Source of the DNA: Paludibacter sp. | Lineage (GTDB): Bacteria; Bacteroidota; Bacteroidia; Bacteroidales; Paludibacteraceae | Direction of reading: 5' to 3' | Length of the DNA: 64,000 nt | Assembly (NCBI GenBank): GCA_023666945.1 | Contig: JAMPAY010000004.1 | Coordinates: 1 to 64,000 of the forward strand | Part shown: one piece after another, positions 44,101-52,047 of the stretch | Layout of the letters: each line of letters starts with the position of its first letter | How positions within the stretch are numbered: position 1 is the first letter of the stretch | Program-made: the position numbers and the translations under genes | Notes under the pieces: generated by a model | The model's database searches: none | Told to the model about the DNA's origin: nothing | The model's input: the letters and a program-made list of their open reading frames with translations, nothing else

Positions 44101-45635
44101 TCGAATTGATTGTAGTGCTCTTCCGTGCGGCGTTTTATAAAGCGTATGCTTAAAAAGGGAATCACCCATACGGCATAGAAGATGCTGGCACCCAATGCAA
44201 AGGCAACTGCCCAAGGAAACAACTGAACAAAGTCGCCCAGCGGTCCTGTTATTATCTTGGTCATAGGGAAGAACATTCCTGATATGGAGCAAGTAGCAAG
44301 GGTCATAGGCAGAAAGAGTTGTCGTGTACTTACACAAGCAGCATACCACCTGCTGTGTCCTTTCTCCAGTAGTTCGGTATAACCGTCAATGACAATAACC
44401 GAATCGTCTACAATCATGCCCAACACTACGATTAGTGCAGCCAGAGTTACCGTATTCAACTCAATACCGAACAAATACATCAGTCCCAAGCAGATAGCAG
44501 TACATACAGGAACGCCAGTAGATGCCACCAATGCTGTTTGCAAGGGGAAAAGCATCAGCATTACGGCTATCACTATTAAAATACTCATTAGCAAGTCACG
44601 CAAGAATGACATTACAGAGGCGTTTACTACCTTGGGTTGGTCGGTAATGCGGTGGATTTGCAGATCAGGAGGGAAATGTAACAGGGCTTCTTGCAGTTGT
44701 TTGTCTACTTCTCTGCCAAAGGCTACGATATTGTTGCCCGGGTACATTTCTATCGAAATGACCAAGCAAGCGGCTTCTGTCTCGCTGTCGTAGTACTGTA
44801 TGTATTTTGTAGGTGTTTGGTAGCGGTGAATAATGCGGGCAATATCTTTTAGGCGAACCGCAGTGCCGTTGATAGGTTCTGTATATATGATTTGCTCAGC
44901 CAACTCATATTCAGAGGTGTAGGGAATTGCCACTTGCATAAGGCTTCTGTTGGTATTGCCGGTTGTGTTACCTCCCATGGTGCGGAAACCTTGCAAGGCT
45001 AATTGTGCAAATAATGTTTGCTGATTGATACCATAAGCCGATAAGCGTTCAATGTCGATCTCGACCGCTATTTCTTCTTGTTGTTGCCCTAATATCTTCA
45101 AATTTCCCATAGAGGGTATGGTGCGCAATCGGTCGCATAGTTGTTGCGAATAGGTTTCCAACTCTTTAGGGGTTCGTTCGGAACTTTCGACAGCCAACAA
45201 TATAGAAGATGTATTGCCAAAATCATCCACTACCACTATTTGCAATACGCCAGCAGGCAAAGATGTTTTCTTAAACAAGTCTAATCCTGCACGTATTTTA
45301 CTCCATACTTCATCTTTCCGCTCCACTTCCAAACGTAGGTCTGCATAGATATATACAATACCGTCTTCTGTTACCGAACGTGTATTCTCTTTATTTATTT
45401 CGGAATACGTAAACAGAAATCTTTCCAAGGGTTTTGTCACTTGTTCTTCCACCTCCTCGGCTGTAGCACCCGGATAAATAGCGGCAATAATGCCTTGGCG
45501 TATGGTGAATTGTGGGAACTCGTCTTTGTTTAGATGTGGAAGACTCCATATGCCAAACAATAGTAATGCTCCCATCACGAAGAATACTATACCATGATTA
45601 CGCATGGTGGCTTGTATGTGGTCACGTCGTTTCAT
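41169..45635 (-). CDS. RND efflux permease fused to a TolC-type outer-membrane factor
   Basis: A 1488-residue fusion. Residues 1 to about 1020 are a complete RND permease with 12 transmembrane helices: the Asp pair is in VVLGMIVDDSVIVIDG, while the TM10 position that is Lys in AcrB is Arg (GIIVRNAIIMYEYA). After a short polar linker (DTTSPDTHSTQQQRKPKKH) comes a signal-peptide-like segment (IAVTCIFLCLSLQLSAEP), then a full TolC/OMF domain (LTLDSCLHLAERNNLTL ... to the end). The frame is open throughout. The start at 45635 overlaps the adaptor stop as ATGA. It probably matures by signal-peptidase cleavage into pump and duct, or stays linked (inference). Confidence 0.88.
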   Translation of the reverse strand: MKRRDHIQATMRNHGIVFFVMGALLLFGIWSLPHLNKDEFPQFTIRQGIIAAIYPGATAEEVEEQVTKPLERFLFTYSEINKENTRSVTEDGIVYIYADLRLEVERKDEVWSKIRAGLDLFKKTSLPAGVLQIVVVDDFGNTSSILLAVESSERTPKELETYSQQLCDRLRTIPSMGNLKILGQQQEEIAVEIDIERLSAYGINQQTLFAQLALQGFRTMGGNTTGNTNRSLMQVAIPYTSEYELAEQIIYTEPINGTAVRLKDIARIIHRYQTPTKYIQYYDSETEAACLVISIEMYPGNNIVAFGREVDKQLQEALLHFPPDLQIHRITDQPKVVNASVMSFLRDLLMSILIVIAVMLMLFPLQTALVASTGVPVCTAICLGLMYLFGIELNTVTLAALIVVLGMIVDDSVIVIDGYTELLEKGHSRWYAACVSTRQLFLPMTLATCSISGMFFPMTKIITGPLGDFVQLFPWAVAFALGASIFYAVWVIPFLSIRFIKRRTEEHYNQFEKMQSRFFTRLQNTYQHLLTTCFKHPWLTIGFAVLMIALGGLLFTQLNVQMMPKAERDCFAVEIHLTEGSSLQQTAEVADSIAHILRKDERVTAVTGFIGQASPRFHAAYTPQMAKESYAQLIVNTQSNNATLALLNDYTKQYENAFANAYVRFKQIDYQAVQNPIEIYLKGDNPDSLEYVAEQLKEYMSSLEELTWVHSDYDESLPSVSIRLKADEARQLGISQTQLSLYLASISNGQTLTSIQENDYKIPVILYTEGTDSLCYNDIANLLIPTAYPGVWVPLRQVADIVPEWHHASITRRNSIRTITIGADLYGNASAPANLKTIQQYIESNIMPTLPDDVSISYGGLQATNAQVIPQIAWSVAAALLVMFILLLLHFANVSISILSLSMSLLCIFGTCLGLYIFGLDFSITAVLGMVSLIGIIVRNAIIMYEYAESLRKDKHKSAKEAAFEAGLRRMRPIFLTSATTALGVIPMIIARTGLWMPMGVVICFGTIFTLPLVVTVLPVVYWKIYDTTSPDTHSTQQQRKPKKHIAVTCIFLCLSLQLSAEPLTLDSCLHLAERNNLTLQNARIDVAKAEEVKAQAFTKYFPNVSAHTIGYHSINPLLEVGINDIDNRGVRDLLNTLYGNYGAALGLNNTISLLQHGVSVGVTALQPIYMGGQIVTGNRLAKVGIEAAQLQAQTTKRDILQEVEESYWLVVGLEAKRSTIEAVQQLLDSISCNVSTAIAAGIALPNDLLRVQLKQNETAKLSLQIDNGLQLAKRALCYSIGIPYTDTLQIADSLTAPRNLPPDNLSMNTAISNRPENRLLALNVEAEQLQRRLEIGKTLPQVAIGAGYTYSNIWLDKNSHNGTAFFTVKVPLTDWWETGHKIKQHNLQITQAQNAEQQMREKMELQTLQVLNQVTEAYQQIVIATTSVSHAAENLRLMQLNYSAGRATIADLLEAQALYAQTQNDSIDALISYRVNLQRYNRLTQEE

Positions 45636-46666
45636 GGCAATATACAAACAGGGGCATCTTTGTAGAGTTTCTGATAACCGCTTACGATAAGGCTGTCGCC
45701 CTCATTGAGACCACGGTTTATCAATACACCGTCGGCAACAAACTGCTCACTATCGATACTATTGCGGCAGGCTTTTCCATTGCGCACTACCCACAGACTC
45801 TTACCCTCGGGGCGTATCTGAATACAATGAGCGGGAACAACATAACCTCCTTGTGTGTGCTGAAGGAGGTGTGCTTTACAGACCATACTCGGCATAAGAT
45901 GTCGGTGTTTATTGGGAATAGTTGTGCTTACTGTGTAGGTGTGCGACAACTTGTTCCCGCTAAGGCTCTTGTCTGCAATACGTCCCTCGTACACCTCATT
46001 GTTAAGTGCAGGAATGGTAATTTGCACACGGTCGCCTATCGCGATGTGGGAAATCTCGGTTTCGGGTACGCTAAAAACAATGTTTACAGAGGAAATATCC
46101 AACAGATTGGCTACTTTTTGTCCCGGTAGAACATTCTGACCGATGTGCAGGTCAAAATCAGTAATAATGCCATCGTAAGGTGCGGTCAAAGTGCAGTCGG
46201 ATACTCCTTTTTTTGCACTATTCAAAAGGCTCTGCGCCTTTGCTAACTGCGTCTGCATCTCTTTCCATTGCACTTCCGTAACACCTCCTTGCTGATACAC
46301 TTGTTTTAAGCGTTGATATCCGTCTTGGGCTTGTTCAAAACTTGCTTGCGCACTGTGCAACATGTTGTATGCTTGAGTAGTATCGGTTTGCAATAGCAAT
46401 TGCCCTTTGCACACTGCAGTATTGTTGGTTACGGCTATTCGGCTAATGGTTCCACCCAGAGCAAAACTCAATGGGGTGGAGGAGACACTTTGTACTTCTC
46501 CTACATAAGTACGTTCTACCGATGACTGAATGGAGTCGATCACCTGTACCTTTACCGGAATGGGGGAACGTGGTTTTTCGGTGTCTCGTGTTTTTGTGCA
46601 GGCGATGCAGCATAGTATAGTCATGCAAGCATAGCCGATTATCTGTGAATAGTTATGCTTAGTCAT
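45632..46666 (-). CDS. RND periplasmic adaptor, lipoprotein
   Basis: A 344-residue membrane fusion protein. The N-terminus MTKHNYSQIIGYACMTILCC ends in Cys residues fit for a lipobox (CCIACTK). It has lipoyl halves around ALGGTISRIAVTNNTAVCKG and LTAPYDGIITDFDLHIGQNV, with a coiled-coil hairpin between (residues about 95-150). The C-terminal barrel follows. It pairs with the fused pump-duct protein downstream, with which it overlaps by 4 nt. It overlaps the upstream lipoprotein gene by 8 nt, so all three genes form one operon. Confidence 0.92.
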   Translation of the reverse strand: MTKHNYSQIIGYACMTILCCIACTKTRDTEKPRSPIPVKVQVIDSIQSSVERTYVGEVQSVSSTPLSFALGGTISRIAVTNNTAVCKGQLLLQTDTTQAYNMLHSAQASFEQAQDGYQRLKQVYQQGGVTEVQWKEMQTQLAKAQSLLNSAKKGVSDCTLTAPYDGIITDFDLHIGQNVLPGQKVANLLDISSVNIVFSVPETEISHIAIGDRVQITIPALNNEVYEGRIADKSLSGNKLSHTYTVSTTIPNKHRHLMPSMVCKAHLLQHTQGGYVVPAHCIQIRPEGKSLWVVRNGKACRNSIDSEQFVADGVLINRGLNEGDSLIVSGYQKLYKDAPVCILP

Positions 46667-47174
46667 TACGTTGGGCTATGGTTTGTAGGTTACTACCACT
46701 GATGGTTTTATTGCTGTTGAGAGCTTTGCCTGTCCATTCGCAAACAAAGAGTATCGATTCGTCATAAACAACCCCACTTCCAGTTACCTCTATCAGGAAG
46801 GTTTCTGTTTGTTTGTTGCTGCCTATCAAGTCGTTTCCCGTTTGGCTGTTGGGAGTATAGGTGAGTGACAGAGTGCGCGTATAGGGCTGTAAATGTAATT
46901 CTTTACTGTTAAGAGTAGCGGTTGTGTGCATGGCACTGCCTGTCATTTGGTTGAATAGTAGCAAAAGGCTGTCCGATTTATGCAAAGGTGTGATATCCAA
47001 TTGACCAATTTCATCGTTTATAGCAAGTGTGGTGTGCGATGTGCCTTCGCTAATGGCAACAGTGCCCGATGTCTTGTAGGTGTAAGTGCCGCTGACTTGT
47101 TTCAAATCTTGCTGACACCCGGATAGAAAGAGTATACCGATGAGTGCAAGGGTAAGAGATAAGAATCGTTTCAT
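46659..47174 (-). CDS. small lipoprotein of unknown function preceding the fused RND system
   Basis: A 171-residue protein starting at 47174: MKRFLSLTLALIGILFLSGC is a clear lipoprotein signal with lipobox LSGC. The rest is a beta-rich domain of about 150 residues (VSGTYTYKTSGTVAI ... LTYTPNSQTG ... LIEVTGSGVVYDESILFVCEW) that I cannot assign to a family. The overall look is of a small calycin- or DUF-type periplasmic binding domain. Overlap with the adaptor gene suggests it works with, or senses for, the efflux system. Confidence 0.75.
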   Translation of the reverse strand: MKRFLSLTLALIGILFLSGCQQDLKQVSGTYTYKTSGTVAISEGTSHTTLAINDEIGQLDITPLHKSDSLLLLFNQMTGSAMHTTATLNSKELHLQPYTRTLSLTYTPNSQTGNDLIGSNKQTETFLIEVTGSGVVYDESILFVCEWTGKALNSNKTISGSNLQTIAQRND

Positions 47175-47280
47175 AATATGCTGAGTATAGAACAATTTTA
47201 TGATAATAGTAATTTATAAATATAGCAAAAATTGTACCAGATTGTATTGTCTACTATTAGTGGTTTGTATGGTGTATGCG

Positions 47281-47351
47281 TTTTTACAAAATGAAAGTTC
47301 GACGAGATCTCGTTACGGTCTCGTTATGATCTCGTTACGGTCTCGTAGGCG
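47281..47351 (-). repeat. dispersed 11-bp-unit intergenic repeat, copy D
   Basis: Read on the minus strand: a perfect 9-bp inverted repeat (GAAAAATAC/GTATTTTTC, 47351-47370) is followed by four 11-nt units (cctacgagacc, gtaacgagatc, ataacgagacc, gtaacgagatc) and the tail TCGTCGAACTTTCATTTTG-TAAAAAC. It matches copy C almost base for base and points toward the lipoprotein-RND operon about 110 bp away. Confidence 0.82.
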
Positions 47352-47640
47352 AAAAATACCTGTATTTTTCATGTGGTGTAAATGATTTGTTGTATATGAG
47401 AGAAAATTGTTGCTGTATTTGTTAAAGTTGTGTTGTTTTGATAATTGCAAAAGTTTGTGTCTTGTTGCGGTAAAATTTTATGAATGATATGTTGTGTGTT
47501 TGTGTGACATGATAAGTTGTGATTTTGTGTAAAAAGCAGTAATTTTGTACCGCGATAAAGAATAACTTTTCTGTATAGGAATTGATAAAGTGCGACTAAA
47601 AGATATGCAAATCATTGGAATATAATAATATATAATTATA

Positions 47641-47749
47641 GTCAACTCGGCAGGCGAGAGCAAATATTGAGTCGACACGCCATTGAGAGTTCGGTAGATG
47701 ATGTTGTGGAATGTGACAGGCGAAAGCAAAAATACAGTTGGCACATTTC
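47641..47749 (+). repeat. two short hairpin units with GNRA-type loops
   Basis: Unit one: GTCAACTC (47641-47648) pairs with GAGTCGAC (47669-47676) around CAGGCGAGAGCAAATATT. Unit two: GGAATGTG (47708-47715) pairs with CACATTTC (47742-47749) around ACAGGCGAAAGCAAAAATAC. The shared inner part CAGGC-GARA-GCAAA contains a GC/GC-closed GNRA tetraloop. The outer stems differ in sequence but both can pair. Nothing else in 47352-47894 can be assigned, apart from a 14-bp tandem duplication (CCGCAGCAGTAAT) near 47827. Confidence 0.45.
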
Positions 47750-47894
47750 GTGGGATATATCCTACTACTCTTTAGACGGCAACGATTGGGGAGGATAATA
47801 AATTTACGACTCTATATTCTGTTTTTCCGCAGCAGTAATCCCGCAGCAGTAAATATAAAAGCAGCCAAACAAAACACACTATAAAAGCAAGATT

Positions 47895-48931
47895 ATGGAA
47901 ACAGAGAAGAATAGTAACCATACCATTAAGTTGCGTAAGTTGAACCTCCCCTCACCACGCCCCTCTAAGTGAAGAAGAAAAGCAACAAGCCATAAAAAGA
48001 TGCTTAGAGAGTTTACCTAAAGAACATGAGACACATGCAAAATTTACGCAACGTATATATAGTTATTTGATAGCCTATAAAACAAGCCCGTATGGCTTAA
48101 ACATACAAGAAGAAGGGTTGGATGGAAATGAAAAGCCGAACCCATGCTTATTCCCCGATACTATACTGAAAGATAGTATTCCTCCCATGCTTTATCCAGG
48201 CATACGCCACGTTGTTAAACAGATTCAGGATTGCTAGTTTAAGTATAAGCCGCATAAAATTGCGTCTACGCATGTAGCAAGTAGCCAAACAGCATGCTTG
48301 AATCTTTTTGTACCCATATTAGAAAGCGAATATGCAGACGAGATATTGAAAAGTATTAGTGCATGCCCCAAAAATTTCGACCATATTTGCAGAGACGAAT
48401 TGTATCGTGGCTATTGTTTTGAGTTTTGGAATTCTACAGACGACACCGATAAAGGATTTGGTGACCATTCAAAGCAAGCAGGAACAGACGCAGATGTAGC
48501 GATATGCTATAGCAATACGCAAGGTGAGAAATGCTTGTGGCTAATTGAACATAAATTGACCGAGGCGGAGTTTACTACCTGCGGTGGTTATCGCAGCAAG
48601 CGCAACCAAGGAGAAGATAAAGTAGCCTGCGAGACATGTTCTTTGGCAGAAATCGTCAGCAGACCGGATATTTGCTATTATCATCGCGTGTCGAAATACA
48701 AATACTGGCACATTATGAGCCAAGACGCAAGCAAGGCACTTTTTGCCGGATAATCACTCACTCCAGCGTTCCATGAATGATTATCATACCCTGCTCAGTA
48801 ATTCCGATAAATTTAGTTGTTTTAGATCTGATGAAATTGTGATACGAGGATGTTCGGGGGTAGGAGACACAAAGTTACAGAACTGGCGAACCTGGTATAG
48901 GCGTGTCTATTATGGATACAATCAGTACTAA
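47895..48931 (+). pseudogene. decayed restriction-endonuclease-like gene (PD-(D/E)XK type, PGN_0703-like)
   Basis: Four pieces add up to one protein. 47895-47972 begins METEKNSNHTIKLRK in one frame. From about 47962 the next frame continues PLSEEEKQQAIKRCLESLPK ... RHVVKQIQDC to an in-frame TAG at 48235. The same frame resumes directly (FKYKPHKIASTHVASSQTAC, then LNLFVPILES) and holds the nuclease-like core GTDADVAICY ... LWLIEHKLTEAE, with an Asp and an ExK motif, and ends at 48753. The C-terminal part (DNHSLQRSMNDYHTLL ... LQNWRTWYRRVYYG) continues in a third frame, 48743-48931. At least two frameshifts and one stop mean it is not functional. The family name is from memory of the motif pattern and is moderately sure. 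Confidence 0.75.
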
Positions 48932-48994
48932 AACAATCGACCAAAAGACGCGACTACTCTTCTATCAATTATATTCGTAGGTGGAAACATGTGC

Positions 48995-49031
48995 AGCAAT
49001 GCGCCTGCTATCAAATAGTAGGCGCATTGCT
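48995..49031. other. hairpin downstream of the nuclease pseudogene
   Basis: A 17-bp stem with one G-T mismatch (48995-49011 with 49015-49031) and a CAA loop, followed by AT-rich sequence. It is probably the old terminator of the pseudogene. The stretch 49032-49187 holds no recognisable gene. Confidence 0.6.
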
Positions 49032-49187
49032 ATATATAATTACGAGTACAGTGTTTTACACCTCCAACTGTGTACACGACAGGATAGAGTGTTTACAAGT
49101 GTACTTCTTTGCCTTGTGCCGATATCTCTATTGCTCGGAATGAAACCATGCGCAGTTTTTGGGCGCATATAGTTGTTCAGTAAATGC

Positions 49188-49230
49188 AAAAAGAATCGCC
49201 TGACATAACTTGTCAGGCGATTCTTTTTTT
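49188..49230 (-). terminator. terminator of tRNA-Lys, active in both directions
   Basis: An 18-bp perfect inverted repeat (49188-49205 with 49211-49228) with loop TAACT and A/T tracts on both sides. It starts 3 nt past the tRNA 3' end. Confidence 0.9.
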
Positions 49231-49232
49231 TG

Positions 49233-49306
49233 TGACCCCGGAGAGGCTCGAACTCTCGACCCACTGATTAAGAGTCAGTTGCTCTACCAACTGAGCTACG
49301 GAGTCA
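49233..49306 (-). tRNA. tRNA-Lys (anticodon CUU)
   Basis: On the minus strand a full 74-nt cloverleaf: acceptor GACTCCG with CGGGGTC (one U-G pair), D arm GCTC..GAGC, anticodon stem ACTGA/TCAGT with loop CTCTTAA (anticodon CTT), T arm GAGAGTTCGAGCCTCTC, discriminator A. The CCA end is not encoded. Confidence 0.97.
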
Positions 49307-49398
49307 TACTCTCATTCTCGAAAGCGGGTGCAAAGGTACGGCAAAAAAATTATACCTGCAATAGGTATGGCGAAAAAAATAAACTTTTTTGTTTTGGG

Positions 49399-49429
49399 TT
49401 GGCTGAGACAATAATTTTGTGTATCTTTG
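49399..49429 (+). promoter_or_regulatory. promoter of the fumarase gene
   Basis: TTG at 49399-49401, a 20-nt spacer and TATCTTTG at 49422-49429. The leader is about 65 nt. Confidence 0.85.
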
Positions 49430-49502
49430 CAAATCTCATGAAACGGCACGATTGTTGCAGTTGAAAAAAACGACAAACATATTAAAATAAGATATATACA
49501 CT

Positions 49503-51140
49503 ATGGAATTCAAGTACGAACCGATGTTTCAACTCGGTAAAGACCAAACTGAGTATTATTTGCTTACGAAAGACTATGTAAGTGTGAGCGAGTTTGAGGG
49601 AAAACCCATTTTGAAGATAGAGAAAGAGGGACTTACCAAAATGGCTAATGCTGCATTTAGAGATGTATCGTTTTTGCTGCGTCGTTCGCATAACGAGCAA
49701 GTTGCCAAAATTCTGCGCGACCCGGAAGCGAGCGCCAACGATAAGTATGTGGCACTGACATTCCTGCGTAATGCCGAAGTGTCCGCCAAAGGTCAATTGC
49801 CGCTTTGCCAGGATACGGGTACGGCAATCATTCATGGTGAAAAAGGACAGCAAGTGTGGACCGGCTACAGCGATGAAGAGGCACTTTCGGAAGGTGTATT
49901 CAAAACTTATACGGAAGAGAATTTGCGCTATTCGCAAAATGCACCTTTGACAATGTATGATGAGGTGAATACGAAGTGCAATTTGCCTGCACAAATAGAT
50001 TTGGAAGCAACCGAGGGAATGGAGTATAATTTTCTTTGTGTGACAAAGGGAGGCGGATCGGCTAATAAAACCTATCTGTATCAAGAAACAAAGGCAGTGC
50101 TGAATCCTGCCACTTTGGTTCCGTTTTTGGTGGAGAAAATGAAAACATTGGGTACGGCAGCGTGTCCTCCGTATCATATTGCGTTTGTTATTGGCGGTAC
50201 AAGTGCTGAGAAAAACTTGTTGACCGTAAAGTTGGCGTCAACCCACTACTACGATACATTGCCTACTACGGGTTCGGAGGGCGGACGTGCTTTCCGCGAT
50301 GTGGAATTGGAAAAGCAAGTGTTGCAAGAGGCTTATAAGATAGGATTGGGTGCTCAGTTCGGAGGCAAGTATTTGGCACATGATGTGCGCATCGTTCGTT
50401 TGCCCCGCCACGGAGCAAGTTGTCCTATTGGATTGGGAGTGAGTTGTTCTGCCGACCGCAACATAAAGTGCAAAATCAATAAAGACGGTATTTGGATTGA
50501 AAAGATGGATGATAATCCCGGCAGTCTGATACCCGAAGAATTGCGTCAGGCAGGTGAGGGTGATGTGGTTCGTATAGATTTGAATCAGCCCATGGAGAAT
50601 GTGTTGAAAGAATTGACTAAGTATCCGGTGGCTACTCGTTTGAGTTTGAATGGTACAATTATTGTGGGTCGTGATATTGCCCATGCCAAAATTAAAGAAC
50701 GTTTGGACAAGGGCGAAAGTATGCCCGAATATTTGAAGAATCATCCTGTTTATTATGCCGGTCCTGCCAAGACTCCTGCCGGTATGCCGTGCGGTTCGAT
50801 GGGACCGACTACAGCAGGACGCATGGATCCTTATGTGGATTTGTTTCAAGAACATGGCGGTTCTATGGTAATGTTGGCCAAGGGCAATCGCAGTCAGGTG
50901 GTGACGGATGCTTGCAAAAAACATGGCGGGTTCTACCTTGGCTCGATAGGCGGTCCTGCTGCTATCTTGGCACAGAACAATATAAAGTCGATAGAATGTG
51001 TGGAATATCCGGAATTGGGTATGGAAGCAATATGGAAAATTGAAGTGGAAGATTTTCCTGCCTTTATATTGGTGGATGACAAGGGGAACGATTTCTTTAA
51101 GCAACTGAAACCTTGTGAAGGTTGCAGTATATTGAACTGA
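49503..51140 (+). CDS. class I (iron-sulfur) fumarate hydratase
   Basis: A 545-residue enzyme for fumarate-malate interconversion, used in the TCA cycle and in fumarate respiration. Both halves of FumA/FumB are fused in one chain: the alpha part has [17 protein letters not shown], a Cys of the [4Fe-4S] cluster, and [14 protein letters not shown]. The beta part has [26 protein letters not shown] and the [11 protein letters not shown] motif, ending PCEGCSIL. Length and motifs are normal. The [4Fe-4S] form fits an anaerobe. Confidence 0.96.
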   Translation: MEFKYEPMFQLGKDQTEYYLLTKDYVSVSEFEGKPILKIEKEGLTKMANAAFRDVSFLLRRSHNEQVAKILRDPEASANDKYVALTFLRNAEVSAKGQLPLCQDTGTAIIHGEKGQQVWTGYSDEEALSEGVFKTYTEENLRYSQNAPLTMYDEVNTKCNLPAQIDLEATEGMEYNFLCVTKGGGSANKTYLYQETKAVLNPATLVPFLVEKMKTLGTAACPPYHIAFVIGGTSAEKNLLTVKLASTHYYDTLPTTGSEGGRAFRDVELEKQVLQEAYKIGLGAQFGGKYLAHDVRIVRLPRHGASCPIGLGVSCSADRNIKCKINKDGIWIEKMDDNPGSLIPEELRQAGEGDVVRIDLNQPMENVLKELTKYPVATRLSLNGTIIVGRDIAHAKIKERLDKGESMPEYLKNHPVYYAGPAKTPAGMPCGSMGPTTAGRMDPYVDLFQEHGGSMVMLAKGNRSQVVTDACKKHGGFYLGSIGGPAAILAQNNIKSIECVEYPELGMEAIWKIEVEDFPAFILVDDKGNDFFKQLKPCEGCSILN

Positions 51141-51147
51141 TAGGTTA

Positions 51148-51174
51148 GGGGACGGATGTAATACATCTGTCCCC
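51148..51174 (+). terminator. hairpin after the fumarase gene
   Basis: A 12-bp stem with one G-T pair (51148-51159 with 51163-51174), loop AAT, no T tract. It may be a terminator helped by Rho, or an mRNA 3'-end stabiliser. Confidence 0.6.
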
Positions 51175-51198
51175 CTACTATAACAAAACAGACATACA

Positions 51199-52029
51199 AT
51201 GGAAAAGAAAGGGTATTGGCAACGTATAAGGTTCAAGTATCGTGTTTCGATACTGAATGAAAACACACTGAATGAAACTTGGCATATGCGTTTGTCGCGT
51301 ATGGGCATTTTTTTCGGAGTGCTATTGTTGTTGGTATTCAATTTTGCAGTTTTTGCAGCCGTTGTGTGGCTTACCCCCATTAAAAACTATTTGCCGGGAT
51401 ATAATGAAGACATTCGTCAGCAATTGGTGCAGGAAATGGCACGTGTTGATTCGCTGAATGAACAATGGTCTTTGCAGAATAATTATCTTACCGTATTGAA
51501 AGCAGTAGTGGCAGGTGAGTTGGAGGCAGATTCGATAGAACCGTCAGATTCTTTGTTTCTTTTGAATAAAGAACAATTGTTGGAGGAATCGTCGCCTATT
51601 TTGAGTACATTTGTTGAACAATACGAAACCAAGGAGAAAGGCAACCTGACGGTGTTTGACATGCCTTTGCCCGTTTTAACCTCCACCCTGTTTCGTCCTG
51701 CGCACGGGGTTATAGAGAAACACTTTAATCCTGATGAGGCATTTTATGGTGTTAGTGTGCGTACTCCGCGTAATGAGAATGTGACAAGTGTATTGGCGGG
51801 TACTGTTTTGTATGCTGCTCATAGTATAGATGACGATTGGGTGATTATGGTTCAACACGAGAGCGACTATGTGTCGATTTACAAAAATGTACAACGTTTG
51901 CTGAAAACCGTGGGCGATATGGTACAAGCAGGTGAGAGTATCGCTATCGCATCGGAAGAGCAACTGCTTGTGTTGGAAATATGGCAGCATGGAGTTGCTG
52001 TTAACCCGGAAGAAATAATTGCTTTTTAG
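51199..52029 (+). CDS. membrane-anchored M23/LytM-like protein with degenerate active site
   Basis: A 276-residue protein with a basic cytoplasmic N-terminus, one transmembrane helix (about residues 37-58, GIFFGVLLLLVFNFAVFAAVVW), a periplasmic coiled-coil stretch (70-120) and a C-terminal LytM fold (RPAHGVIEKHFNP ... VSVRTPRNENVTSVLAGTVLY ... VMVQHESDYVSIYKNV). Of the usual zinc ligands (HxxxD and HxH), the first His-Asp pair is not recognisable and the second site retains one His only. It is therefore probably an amidase activator, like EnvC/NlpD, rather than an endopeptidase (inference). Confidence 0.8.
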   Translation: MEKKGYWQRIRFKYRVSILNENTLNETWHMRLSRMGIFFGVLLLLVFNFAVFAAVVWLTPIKNYLPGYNEDIRQQLVQEMARVDSLNEQWSLQNNYLTVLKAVVAGELEADSIEPSDSLFLLNKEQLLEESSPILSTFVEQYETKEKGNLTVFDMPLPVLTSTLFRPAHGVIEKHFNPDEAFYGVSVRTPRNENVTSVLAGTVLYAAHSIDDDWVIMVQHESDYVSIYKNVQRLLKTVGDMVQAGESIAIASEEQLLVLEIWQHGVAVNPEEIIAF

Positions 52030-52047
52030 ACAGAGAGAACGAATTTA

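Noticed and set aside
47200..47385. 61-residue frame over repeat copy D
   Set aside because: It encodes the repeat units themselves and has no conserved product.
50238..51380. 380-residue open frame on the minus strand
   Set aside because: Antisense to fumarase, with low-complexity Thr/His/Gln-rich translation; a shadow of the real gene.
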